64,000 bases of DNA, taken from positions 24,974,001 to 25,038,000 of the forward strand of contig NC_068558.1 in NCBI RefSeq assembly GCF_022201045.2, given 5' to 3'. This DNA is from Citrus sinensis. Taxonomy: Eukaryota > Streptophyta > Magnoliopsida > Sapindales > Rutaceae. The stretch's first letter is position 1. Each line of letters starts with the position of its first letter. This document shows, one piece after another, positions 25,061 through 35,720 of the stretch. Position numbers and translations under genes: made by a program. Below the pieces are notes generated by a model. It did no database searches. It was given only the letters and a program-made list of their open reading frames with translations, and was not told the origin of the DNA.

Positions 25061-25856
25061 CAAAAGCAAATCACATAAACTAACAAAGAATCTGGACCAT
25101 ATGGGTAGAAATTGATAGCAAGATTTGCTAGCTTATGAACAATCCCATTACTGTATTTGGAAAAATAAAAGAAATTCCACGAAAATGTCTCTTTTTAATT
25201 CAGCTTGAATTTTAGTCAAAACCCAAAAAATTCATGGAGCTACTCTTTCCCATGAACTAATCCATAAACAAGTTCACTCAACACAAACGATTAACCTCCA
25301 AAATTGACTTATACACATGAAAATTAATAGAAACTAAGAAACACTCAACTACCATATAAAAAATTAAAATTCATTCTATTAAATAATTACAACAAACAAA
25401 TAAACGAATAAAAAAATATTTAACATAAATTGATTTTTTTTAGTCAAGATTTAAGGAGACTTACTATATGAAGAGGAAATTTGGCGAGAAGAAAGACTTT
25501 GGCGGTGAGAGTGATGGAGAGAAATTTTGGGATTTTTTCTTATCCAGTGAATAGTGATATGTTATATTTTAGCTTATCCCACCCTCCCCTCATTATAAAA
25601 TTCGGATACCGTATTGGATTAAATAGTGGACTCCATTAATTTTATCCTACAATTCCTTTTGTGTACCAAACACTACATTAGGATAATTTTAGGGTAAAAT
25701 TATCTAATCCCATCATTTTATACTCCAACCAAAGGAGCCCTAACTATAGCAAACTGACTACCAATTTTCTTTACTGTAAAATCTCTCTCCCATTTTCACT
25801 TCTTCATAAATCTCTCTAATTTCTTTCTAAAATCCTTAAGAACAAGACCTCCAAAC

Positions 25857-27462
25857 ATGGCAATATTGTGGCATTTTGCTATAGTTGTTTCCATTGCCAT
25901 TGTTTTCATCCCTACATCTACTCTTCCCATGAACGTGACTGATCAATGTTGGAGGAAAAATCCTAACTGGCACATGCATCAATGCCAGGTCGCTACATGT
26001 TCCATGAGTTTTTCTGGAAAGATAACCGATAATGTTGGTAAAGACATAGTACATTACAAAGTCACTGATCCTGGTGATGATACTATAAACCCTAAACTTG
26101 GAACCCTAAGATATGGAGCCACATTGATTCCACAAAAAGTATGGATCACTTTTTAGAATTACATGAACATCACACTCCACAAATCGCTAATTATCAGTAG
26201 TTTAAGTACCATTGACCATCGAGGTGTCAACATCCACATTACAGGCATTGCATGCCTTATGGTATACAAGGTAATTAATCAGCATGCCATCACATTCCAA
26301 TATTTTATGCAATGATTTTTTTAATAATTTTTCTTACATTATTTCCATCGATGAATTAATTAATTTTTCAGGTAAGCAATGTGATCATTTATGGGCTATA
26401 CATCCACCATTGCTGAGCGAAGGGCCCAAGCCCTGTGATGAGTCCAAACAGAAAGATAATGCAATTGGGAAAATTTGACGGAGATGCAATCAGGCTAGTG
26501 ACAACATCAAAGGTTTGGATAGATCACAACATACGATATGAATGTCAGGATGGGCTGATCGATGTAAGACGTGGCTCGACAGATGTCACCATCTCAAACA
26601 ACTGGTTTAGAAACCAAGAGAAGGTCAAGCTTTTTGGACATGATGATGAATACATAAGAGACAAAACATGAAGGTCATTGTTGTGAATAATCATTTTGGC
26701 CCTAATCGGAACCAAAGATTGCCAGGGTATGTATCTTGCTACACTCTCATCTCTCATACCGATGTGGAGCTCTTACATATTAATTTATTTTTTTTAGTCA
26801 AGCAATTTTTTTAACATGGTATGAAAACCAATGCCTCAAGGTTTATTTGTATTATGCACAAACTCTTTCGAATTTGATTATTTCTTTATTTTCTAGCTCA
26901 AACATTTTTTACCCATCTATGATCTTCTGGCTCAAGTCTAAATTCATGTTTCAAATAAGAAGACTTATGAAAATTTGTTTTAATACTACTATTGGACTCT
27001 TACTTATCAATTTAAACCTTTAGGTCAACTTTTTTTATATAACAAATTGAAAACCCTACATGGTTCGCCATGGATTTGCACATGTAGCCAACAATTTGTA
27101 CCTAAAATGGACAGACACAATACGCAATCGGGGGAAGCATGAACCCTAGCATCAAGAGTCAAGCCAACTTGTTAATTGCACCAAAAGTAGGAAACAAAAA
27201 AGTAAACTTAATTCAACACTAAATCTTAAAGAGAGGGAAAAAAATCTTTGAGTTAATCATTAATTGTGCAAAACTAAACAGATTACATGGAGCCAAGGAG
27301 ACTCAAAGAAATTTTTCCCAGTAGGGGATCTTTTTAAAAATGGTGCTTCCTCACAGAAACATATATTTGAATTACACCGAGGAACAAACATTTCAAGTTG
27401 CAGATGCCAAGTCTGCGAGGTCATTGACAAGTGAATCAAGTGTTTGAGGAGATCTAGATGTT
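25857..27462 (+). pseudogene. Pectate lyase (polysaccharide lyase family 1) pseudogene, copy A
   Basis: Starts with an ATG and a secretory signal-like stretch (LWHFAIVVSIAIVFIPTS), then DQCWRKNPNW, NVGKDIVHYKVTDPGDD and KLGTLRYGA. The calcium-binding centre follows: GDAIRLVTTSKVWIDHN, DGLIDVRRGSTDVTISNNWF. The 3' part (27060-27462) holds HGFAHVANNLYLKW and a tail ending in VADAKSARSLTSES. It is broken by a stop after PQKVWITF, one in the HHC region near 26416, frame changes after RDKT, and others later. Intact relatives are secreted enzymes that cut homogalacturonan in the cell wall. It lies just outside the right end of the Harbinger element. A second decayed copy is at 33484-35077 on the other strand. 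Confidence 0.85.
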
Positions 27463-28239
27463 AAATCAAATAAGGGTCCAATAATTGTTGATAGATATAC
27501 ATACTAGAAATATATAAGTTGTATTAGAGTTTTCTTTCCGGACTTTGAATTCATTGATTTCTTGTATTCAAGATAAATGATAAATTGGATATAGAATATA
27601 CTTCATATTATTTTCCCTACTGTATATATTATCCTTTAATTTCTTGTCACATATAGGTGATTCTCATAATATTTATTTTAAATATGAGAACATTTATTGT
27701 AATCTAGCTCATCAAGTTAGTTTAGTTTCAGTTGACATCTGTTACAACAATACCTACAACAATATTGTGTCAAAGAACTAAATATGTTTCAGTATTCGGA
27801 CAATGTGTTTTAATATTAACATTATTATTTTTCTCTCGTTACCATATTTTTTGCTTAAACTACTTCGTTGTGTATTTTATATAAATTGATGAAAAACAAC
27901 AATAGTATGAGTTAAATGAAAATATATAATATATAGTAGAATCTATTGGAAATATGAGTTAATATTATTTCTTTGAATTCCAAATTAAACAAGTTGGAAT
28001 AGAAATTCCAATCAGCAAACACAATGGCGGTGAACAATTGCCTGCAAGATATTTTAATCCATTGCTCGCAAGATGAACAATTGAGAATAGTGATATAGAT
28101 ATATATATATTTTTTATGACATGAGACTATTGCTCAAATTACAACTCATATTATATGAGAATATAACTAATATGTACAATCATATATATATATATATACT
28201 GAGACCTGTTGACATTAATGTTTATATGGCACCGCTCAG
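27463..28239. other. AT-rich intergenic
   Basis: Between pectate lyase copy A and a SINE. Short AT runs near 28100 and 28183. Nothing else recognised. Confidence 0.45.
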
Positions 28240-28430
28240 ATTTTTTTTTAACCCTCTCAAATATTTGAGGGACGTCAAACTCCCAGCCTGGGAGAAAGAC
28301 TGCCTTCACTCAAGCTCTGGGACTCCAAGGAAGGAAATTTAAATTAAACCCCTGCAATGCGTCTGCGGAGGCTCGAACCACTTCCCTCACATTTGTGAGG
28401 GAGTGGCTCTGGCCACTTGGGCTTATTTAA
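28240..28430 (-). mobile_element. tRNA-derived SINE
   Basis: Read on the minus strand, a Pol III box A-like sequence (AAGCCCAAGTGGC, about 28423-28411) is followed about 35 bp on by a box B (GGTTCGAGCCT, 28379-28369). A unique body comes next, then a run of nine A residues (28250-28242). GGGTTAAA occurs at both ends and could be the target duplication, though it may partly be tail. No coding capacity. The box order, spacing and A tail support a SINE; the family is not recognised. Confidence 0.62.
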
Positions 28431-31400
28431 CCCACAAGTTGCACTCGAGAATTTGTAGCCATGGACACAAAAGTTGTATCCCATAATGATGAAATTGACA
28501 CACTAGACCAACATATAGAGGATTTGTCAAGGTGTGCAAGAGCACTTATTCTTAAGACCAAATTTTGTGCCTCAAAATAACATTTACCAATGTAAGAAGG
28601 ACGAACAAAAGAAAGTAGTTGTTGTGAAAAACTTAATATACTCGCAAGCGCACGAATCCAAAAATAGAATAGTGGTAACGAGGTTGAACCCACATAGATT
28701 GTTATAAATTAAAAAGTCCAATTTAAATCTAAAATTACTATTAATCCTAACCAAGTTGAGCAAATTGACTTTCTAAGAAAATTAAACCAATTAAACTAAG
28801 AAAACAACTAAAACAAAGGAGAATTCAATAAGACAAAAATTACCAAGGTTTCAAAATCTACCACTATTCAACTAGTAATTATCTAATTATCAATTAATTC
28901 TCAATTTTAAAGTGACAACTCGAAATCAATTTATGTCATCTCATGGATATAACAATTAAGCCCAAATAAAATTAATCTTGTATAGGTTCTTTTTATGTTT
29001 AATAGTATGATATCTAAACTATTTTTTTTCAGGCTATGAATAGGCTATTGAACAATTAATCTTGTCTCACAAAAACTTGATAAAACTTAGAGTTTCTATA
29101 AACTAATGTTTCTTTGTGTAACGAAGAGGACTAGATGCCCACACTAAATTTTATAAGAGTTTTGCTATTCAGTAGTATGATGCTTTAATGACCATGTGCT
29201 TCATGGAATTCATGAGTGCTCTAAGATGCCTATCTTGCTCTCATAGGAATGGATCCAATTTCATACTCATATAGGTAAATCCCTTGCAAGTGTGTCATGC
29301 TACTTTGACAAACCATTATACACAAAATGTGGGGCTAAGGAGTTCCTTAAGAGCCTAATTACTCAAAACTTAATGACTACAGTAAGCAACCATGTCACTG
29401 TAGAAAGGACTAAAACAAATCAACAGTGCTACAAGACAACAAGTGATTTTTTATTACTTTTATGAACTTACTTTATAAGATCTCCAATCACATAGGTAAG
29501 GCTACCATCATTTTTGTCTTTGGTTCTAGATAAAGTCCCATTCCCCTTAACTTATTTGCCACTAGCCTCTTGTTTAGAGGTTTTATCATATAATTGACCA
29601 AATTTGACTCTGACATCACAAACCTAGGCTTACAATTCCAAAATCTAATAACTGCTGAAACAATGCTATATCTCAGACAAATTTATCTGTTTTTCCCATT
29701 ATATTACTTATTTTTTTCCTTCACAATAATAGCATGGCAATCATAATATAATCACACAAGAACATAAGGATAAATGTTAACAGAAAGATTTGCTAAAAGA
29801 CATCTTAACTATTCAAACTCCTTCTCAAAAAAAAAAAAAAAAAACTATTCAAACTCAGTTAGCGATGGGCATCAGATTGAATTTGGCCAATTCTGTCTGA
29901 TCTGATCTGAACTATTTTTTTTTTTATCGAATTCGGATTTTGATCTAAATCCAATCGGATAAAAATTTTGTAATTTTATCGGTTTTTATTTGTATCAGAT
30001 CTGATCGAATTGCACTTACAATTAGAAAGAATATACAACTTAAATATAAATAAGAAATAAGACAACCTTAATCCTTAAATTCCCAAATCAAAATGAAAAG
30101 AATCAAATAAGCAGCTCAGCCGCATCACCTATGAACCCATCCATTCTCTTTGAGAGAAAGTCAGCCAGCTATCTAGTTGTCGACGCCTTAGTTGTACACA
30201 AACGACGATGCAACTGACAACTGCTGAGCTCGTGAACCTCACATTGTAAAAGTCCTAAACCTAGCCACTGCATTTATTTGTTTATTACAAAAGTTTCAAA
30301 TGGAGTCGGATCCATCAAAACTTGTGAGTTGCAGAGGTTATAAGAATAGATACTTTGACTTTGAAAAACTTGTAGAGGTTTGGTCTTTTGAATTTCTTGT
30401 GAATTTGTTTTTGACTACATATCATTCTCCTTATTTTTGGTGATTGTAAAATTAATTGTTTGATTTGGCTTTCTTGCTTTTAGGATGCAATTTATTGAAG
30501 TCCTTAATAAAATAATTGATGTTAAATGAACACACTTTCATTTTTTGTCTTCCCCTTTCCCTTTGCTAGCTTGCTGCAATTTCAATTTTGTGCTTCAACT
30601 TGCAAGTGTTCCAGATTCATTTGATTTATTCGAACACATGCAATTCGGTATGATATTATCGATCCGATCCGAATCCAAATTAATCCAAATTATTCACCTA
30701 ATTTGAATTCAATCTGAATATGTTTAGATCGAGTTTAAGTTTGAATTGCACTTGGATGACTTTTTAAAGTCAACTGGAATAATTTGAATTAGCCTTCCAT
30801 ATGTAATATGTCTCATAATTTAATTCAACTTGATTAATCTAGATCACATGTAAATTTGCCTTATTAAACTCTAATTTAATTTGTAATTAAACCAAACATA
30901 TAACTAATTTCAAATCAAACACAAAAGTAATTGTTCTCACTTCCTTCTAATGCGGTACATTATTATTTTGAAATGTCCATATAATCTCAAAAAAATCTCA
31001 ATAAATTAATACTCTATAAATTGATATTTCGATTAAATAATATATTTTGTCAATCTCAACTTAGGAACAACGTGCTAAATTATATTTTGAGTAATTAAAA
31101 TTTTCTTAATGAATAAATTTTTCTTGGGACCAAGAGTACTAATTTATTGAGAATACACTGAAACAAATCAAATAATTGTTATGCCACATCAATTAATAAC
31201 ATGAAAAAAGGGTATCGATAGATAATAATTACATATGAAATCAAAAACTATTTGGGCCGCTCTATTGCGCCCAATTACTTAAAAAAGTTGGCCCGTAAAG
31301 AGCCCATTTAATAGAAGCCCAAAAAATACAAGTCATCGTAGTTATTTGTATTTTGTGAAAATCCAGAAGAATCCTCAAAAAGGTCGAAGCAGAAACACAG

Positions 31401-31436
31401 GAAGAGAACTCCGAAAGACAAAAAGAAAGAAAGGAG
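28431..31436. other. Intergenic, probably old transposon remains
   Basis: At about 28640-28700 the wording ACTCGCAAGCGCACGAATC and GGTTGAACCCACATAG resembles repeats widespread in plant genomes, so part of this stretch is likely old retroelement. From 29862 to about 30740, GATCTGATC and ATCCGATCCGAATCC-type wording resembles the ends of the element at 19108, but I found no clean inverted ends or target duplication. No gene could be built. Confidence 0.4.
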
Positions 31437-33236
31437 ATGGCGGGGAGAGAAGTGCGAGAATACACAAATCTCAGCGACCCAAAAGGTAGTAATTACGTTT
31501 AAACCCCTTCAATCTGGTTAAATTTATACATAATTATGTTAAAACTGCTGTAGTGCCCCGTCGTCGTCGTAAAAGTAGTAATATTTTCTTGATTTTGTTT
31601 AAATTTTGATGCACAGACAAGAAATGGGGTAAAGGGAAAGACAAAATAGACGATGAAGACATCACTTTTCAGCGCATGGTTGCCAAGGTTAGACTGTCTC
31701 CCTCTCTTTTTTTTTTGTGTTTAATTTTATTGTGACCAAAAAATTTAAAGAAATTGGGAAGATTTCTGATCACATGCCCCGGCAGGGATGTTGGCTTTGT
31801 CCTATTGGGTGATTAATGCAAGCAGATGCAAGAAGTTGCTGGTGAACGTGGCGGTTATCTTCATGGCCGTGGAGGTACTACCCTTCTCTCTTTTCTGTGT
31901 AGTCATGTATGTGCGTACATTTGTGGTTTTGTTACATTATATCGAGGTTATGTTTGTAATTGTTGTAATTCTGCTTAGTTTTGAAAGGAAGGTAGTCAAA
32001 GCAGTTGGGTGAATGCCCACTTAGGCTAGCTCTTCAATATGAAACATATCTGTAGTGTGTTGAGGTTTGTTTGTGCAGCTTTGGACAGTGATGATTTGCT
32101 CTACCTCAAGGAGCAGATGGAAGCTGAGGAGGATGCTGAACGCCTCCTTCGGCGTACTGAGAAACGGGCTTTTGCTGCTTTTAAGATATCCTTTCTTTTT
32201 TATATGCTCTATGTTATATCATTGTTATGTTGATAAATTAGTATTTGGGGAGGCCATGGAGGTAATAGCATGTGAAACCAGTGTGTTTTCTTCGTCCTGT
32301 TGCATCTTTGATGTAGTTGAAGCATGGGCTTCATTGTGAACTAATTGTCTGGTTCTTGTGGAAACCAATTAAATGTGTGTAACTGGAACTCCAAATTGGG
32401 TCTTTTTATTCCATCTGCTAGGTTTTTTTAATATCTGCTTTTGCAGTTACTGCAGAATCTAATGACACGACTCATTGTTGCCCTGCATTTTTTTCTATTT
32501 GAAACTAAGAGCTAGCATCATCTTCTTTTTCTGTTGTCATTCAAGTTTTGTTTGTTTTGATGATGATAACAGTTGAAAAACACAAATTTAGAGTATTAAT
32601 ACTTTTACTAGAATCTCATAAATCTGAAAGTTGCTGACTCAGTCATGGGCTTAAACATGTTGCAGCATACTAATAGTATATTTCTTAATCATTTCCATAA
32701 TCTGGTGCTTTTGGTTTCAAAGATCAGCTTATTAGTTTTGCTCCTTAACCAATGGATACAAAGCTGCAAGTTTAGCAGATTCATCACCTGCATCTGTTCC
32801 CTTGCCACTTCGTGTTGAGCCCAAGCCGAGGAGTGGGATTAGGTATGTGTGTTTACTCTTTCAGAGACACGTACGCACACATGCATAAACAGAAACATAA
32901 CCTATATTGTCTTTACAATTTGCAGTTCTGCTTATTCAATTGCTTCTTTTGTGTAGCTGATATGATTGTTGTAATTGTAGACAGCAGGATCTGTTGAAAA
33001 AGGTGTTGGAAGTCAAACCAAAGAAACCGAGAGTTTCAACCCCATCTGATGGTAATCAGCCCAAAGCAATTTCTAGCAACTCAGCAGCAAACAATATCAA
33101 GCCTGAGGTTGACCAGGTGAAGAAGAAAGAGCAAACTACATCAAAATCAGACAAACCAGGAGGTCAGAATGAGGTTGAAAAGCCTGTTAAAAGTTTATTA
33201 GGCTTAGCATATGCAAGTTCTGATGATGAAGATTGA
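31437..33236 (+). CDS. Conserved plant protein of unknown function, charged and helical, with a U12-type intron
   Basis: Six exons: 31437-31485, 31617-31687, 31826-31874, 32079-32185, 32760-32842 and 32981-33236. They total 615 nt and 204 residues, in phase throughout. The N-terminal half is highly charged: REVREYTNLSDPKDKKWGKG, DDEDITFQRMVAKMQEVAG, ERGGYLHGRGALDSDDLLYL. A Glu/Arg-rich helix follows, KEQMEAEEDAERLLRRTEKR, likely coiled. The C-terminal half is Lys-rich and probably disordered (VLEVKPKKPRVS), ending in the acidic LGLAYASSDDED. No enzyme motif, signal peptide or membrane segment. Such composition suggests a nuclear protein, but this is inference. Intron 4 is an AT-AC U12-type intron (see that entry). 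The gene looks intact. Confidence 0.85.
32186..32759 (+). other. AT-AC U12-type spliceosomal intron
   Basis: The intron begins ATATCCTTTC, an exact match to the U12-type donor, and ends in AC (TGGATAC). A branch site TCCTTAAC at 32742-32749 matches the U12 consensus, with the branch A at 32748, 11 nt from the intron end. No GT-AG alternative near these borders keeps the reading frame and the FAAFK-KAASLADSS junction. Confidence 0.88.
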
Positions 33237-33483
33237 TTGTAGAATTGAGGGGTATCGCTAGAGCCAGCCCATATTCATTCATTTTTCTGTAATAGATAAC
33301 TTTTGCTTGCTTTCTTAATTAGTGTGGCGTGTTCCAGTGTCCGAACAAGACTAGTTGTTTGATGAATTCTGTGTTCTACAAAGCCAAAGTAGAAACTTGT
33401 AGATTACATGCTATGACTGAAACCCAAAAAAAAAAAAAAAATTCCTAGTATTTTTGTTCATTATCTATATTCTCTTAGTCGAC

Positions 33484-35077
33484 CTAGCACCTAAGTCGCC
33501 TGGAGCACTTGAAAGCACTTGATGAACTTGTCAACGGACGTTCTGACCTGGCATCTGCAGCTTGAAATTTTTGTTCCTCATTATACTGCAGATTTGCTTT
33601 TCCAGAACCCGTTTTCTTGGAAAGAAGCTCCGTTTTTGAAGACATCTTCAACAGCAAAAAGTTTCCATGAGTCTCCTTGCCTCCTTGCGATCTGTTTAAA
33701 TTTTTGTAATGATTAGTTAGAAGGCTTTTTTCTCTTTGTTTTAGTTTTTTGTTTTTAACGAGTCTCCTTGCCTCCTTGCGATCTGTTTAAATTTTTGTAA
33801 TGATTAGTTAGAAGGCTTTTTTCTCTTTGTTTTAGTTTTTTGTTTTTAACTGTTATATGATTCAAAAAAAGATAATTCCTCTGATGTTACTCTTTGTTTT
33901 CCATTTGCTATTCTTTTGTAATAGTTATAAGAAGTGTTGCATTTACCTCTTTGTTTCCAGATTTTGGTGCAATAAATAGGTTGTACTAGGATTCACTCTT
34001 CCCCCAATTGCATTTGGTGTCCTTTCTTGGTACAGGTTGTTGACTACGTGAGCAAATCCATTGCAAACCCTGCAAAGTTTTGATGTCTTACAATGATTTA
34101 TATTTCTTGTACTTGCATCGCATGGTTCAGACTCTTGCCTTTTGAATTTCTGAGTTCAGAGTTTTGAAAATCTTTCATGCTGGAAGTTTACTCTTGTACT
34201 TTTGGGTATCGATACCTTTATGTAATGTAGCCAAATTATTGATAGAGATAAAGAATTTAGCAAGACGCAAGTATATTACCTCGGCCTTTGTTAATTGCAT
34301 TCAGGTCCAAAATGGTTGAAAGCAATAGTCACCGTCGTGTTCCTGTCTCATATATATCCATTATCATGTCAGGTGCAGCATAACTTTGTCCTGGTTGCTA
34401 AACCAGTTGTTATGGACGGTTACATCCGTCAAGCTGTGCTGTGATCTATCCAAACCTTTGATGCTGTCAACGACCTGATTGCATCCCCATCAACCTTCCC
34501 TAGCCGCATTACCTTCGGGTTTGTAACCCATCACAAAGCTTGACCCCACAGCTTGACAGTGGTGGATGTATAGTCTGAGTGATACATTACTTGCCCGAAG
34601 AATTCATCAATAGAAAATAGAAAATAGAAAATTTTGCATATTTCATTTGAAAAACTATTGCATGAAAACAGGGAATGAGATGGTGTCGATTACCTTACAC
34701 ACCCCTAGGCATGCAGCTGCTGTAATGTGTATGTTTATACCACGACCATCAATGGCAATTAAACAACTGATAATTAGCAGTTTTGAGGAGTGTTATGTTA
34801 ATGTTCTTTTGGAAAATGATCCATGACATATCTTCAGGTTCCGCGTTTAGGGCTTAAAGGGTGATCACTAGGATCTATAACTTTGTAACTTATCACATCT
34901 TTACCAACGTTATTGATCATCTTTCATGAAATGCCTCGGGAGCATGTAGCAAGCCAATAACGGTGCCTCCGCCGGTCAGGGTTCCTTCCCCAACATTGAT
35001 CAATCACATTCATGGCAAGTAGGAATGAAAAAATGGCAATGGAAAGAGCTACTGCAAAATGTCAAGAAGTTGGCCAT
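33484..35077 (-). pseudogene. Pectate lyase (polysaccharide lyase family 1) pseudogene, copy B
   Basis: Minus strand. ATG at 35077 (MANFLTF), then in shifted frames ALSIAIFSFLLAMNVIDQCW, NNVGKDVISYKVIDPSD, DGDAIRSLTASKVWIDH and FNHFGPECN. After a likely intron come HVVNNLYQ and GGRVNPS (about 33960-34080). Then EDVFKNGASFQENG and EEQKFQAADARSE, with a final RLRC and stop at 33484. Many frame changes and stops rule out function. It shares its order of motifs with copy A (25857-27462) but lies in the opposite orientation, so the two are relics of a duplicated gene or family. It begins about 250 bp behind the stop of the U12-intron gene, tail to tail. Confidence 0.78.
33669..33850. repeat. Perfect or near-perfect 91-bp tandem duplication
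   Basis: The unit starting GAGTCTCCTTGCCTCCTTGC occurs at 33669-33759 and again at 33760-33850 with no difference that I can see. It lies in the decayed intron region of pectate lyase copy B, so it is recent. Confidence 0.93.
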
Positions 35078-35720
35078 TCTTTCAGGTGCTGTTTTAGGCT
35101 TTAGAGTGGAATAGAGAGCTATTGGACAAGTGGAGAGGGAGACAGATTTAATAGTAGGAGAAGAAAGAAAGCAAATAAGCAAAGAAAATTAGTAGTCAGT
35201 TCTTTTGGTTGTGGTGTAGTAGTAGTAGAGGAATTTTTACCAGTGAATGAAAGATACCAATAGAAAAGAAAGTTTCAGTTATTGAATGTTGAGAGATATG
35301 ACCTATTATTGGATATTCGGCAGCAACGAAGGATGTCAGCCAGTGACATTCTATTTGTTAAATGGTGATGACAATAATATTTTTTAAAATTTAAATCCAT
35401 GCAACGTAAATTTTTCACTATTAACCAATTGATTTATTCCCCAATCGATGGATTTACCTCAATATCCTTGCTCATCCAAGAATCCACAGTTCTCAGTTCC
35501 ATTCCTTAAATGGACACATTTTGTTGCTCCTAAAATAAAGTTGCCCCCTGTGATCCTGACTTCTTCCATGTAACAGCAGCTATCTTTTTGCAAATGATAG
35601 GGCTTATCATGAAAAAAATGCATATGCTATACAAATAACACAATGACATTCAAGAAAATGAGCTAGCAATCTACTAATCTCTTATGCCAATATCACAGTT
35701 CTCGAGTTATCGACAATGAT
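35078..35720. other. Intergenic between pectate lyase copy B and the At3g52170-like gene
   Basis: No coding region. The sequence upstream of copy B's ATG would once have been its promoter. A short GTAGTAGTA run lies at about 35216-35227. Confidence 0.45.

Larger units (their letters stand above)
18493..25740 (-). mobile_element. PIF/Harbinger DNA transposon with nested insertions
   Basis: Bounded by TAA at 18490-18492 and 25741-25743, the usual 3-bp target duplication of this superfamily. The ends form an imperfect terminal inverted repeat: GGGTTTGCTTGGTATG on the left and GGGCTCCTTTGGTTGG read inward from the right. Inside, both on the minus strand, are the two proteins expected of the family: a Myb/SANT-like ORF1 (20343-21972) and a DDE transposase (22794-24166). 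Both are broken by stops or frame changes. Two other elements inserted later: a TIR element at 19108-20279 and a TRIM at 20726-21346. Without them the element is about 5.5 kb. It cannot move by itself. Confidence 0.85.

Noticed and set aside
29480..29650. Minus-strand open stretch (KLRGMGLYLEPKTKMMVALP)
   Set aside because: Looks somewhat protein-like, but no family, start or splice partner could be named.
29862..30740. Second copy of the GGATGGCAATGGA-type element
   Set aside because: Subterminal wording is alike (GATCTGATC, GATCCGATCC), but the ends and any 9-bp duplication could not be identified.
31262..32339. Several open frames of 60-90 codons around the U12-intron gene
   Set aside because: They overlap its exons in other frames or run into introns; only the spliced frame is continuous and conserved in style.
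34380..34560. Possible structured non-coding RNA (stems GTCAAGCTGTG/CACAGCTTGAC and CTGGTT/AACCAG)
   Set aside because: The minus strand reads as decayed pectate lyase exon sequence (DGDAIRSLTASKVWIDH and FNHFGPECN), which explains the higher GC content; the stems are probably chance.
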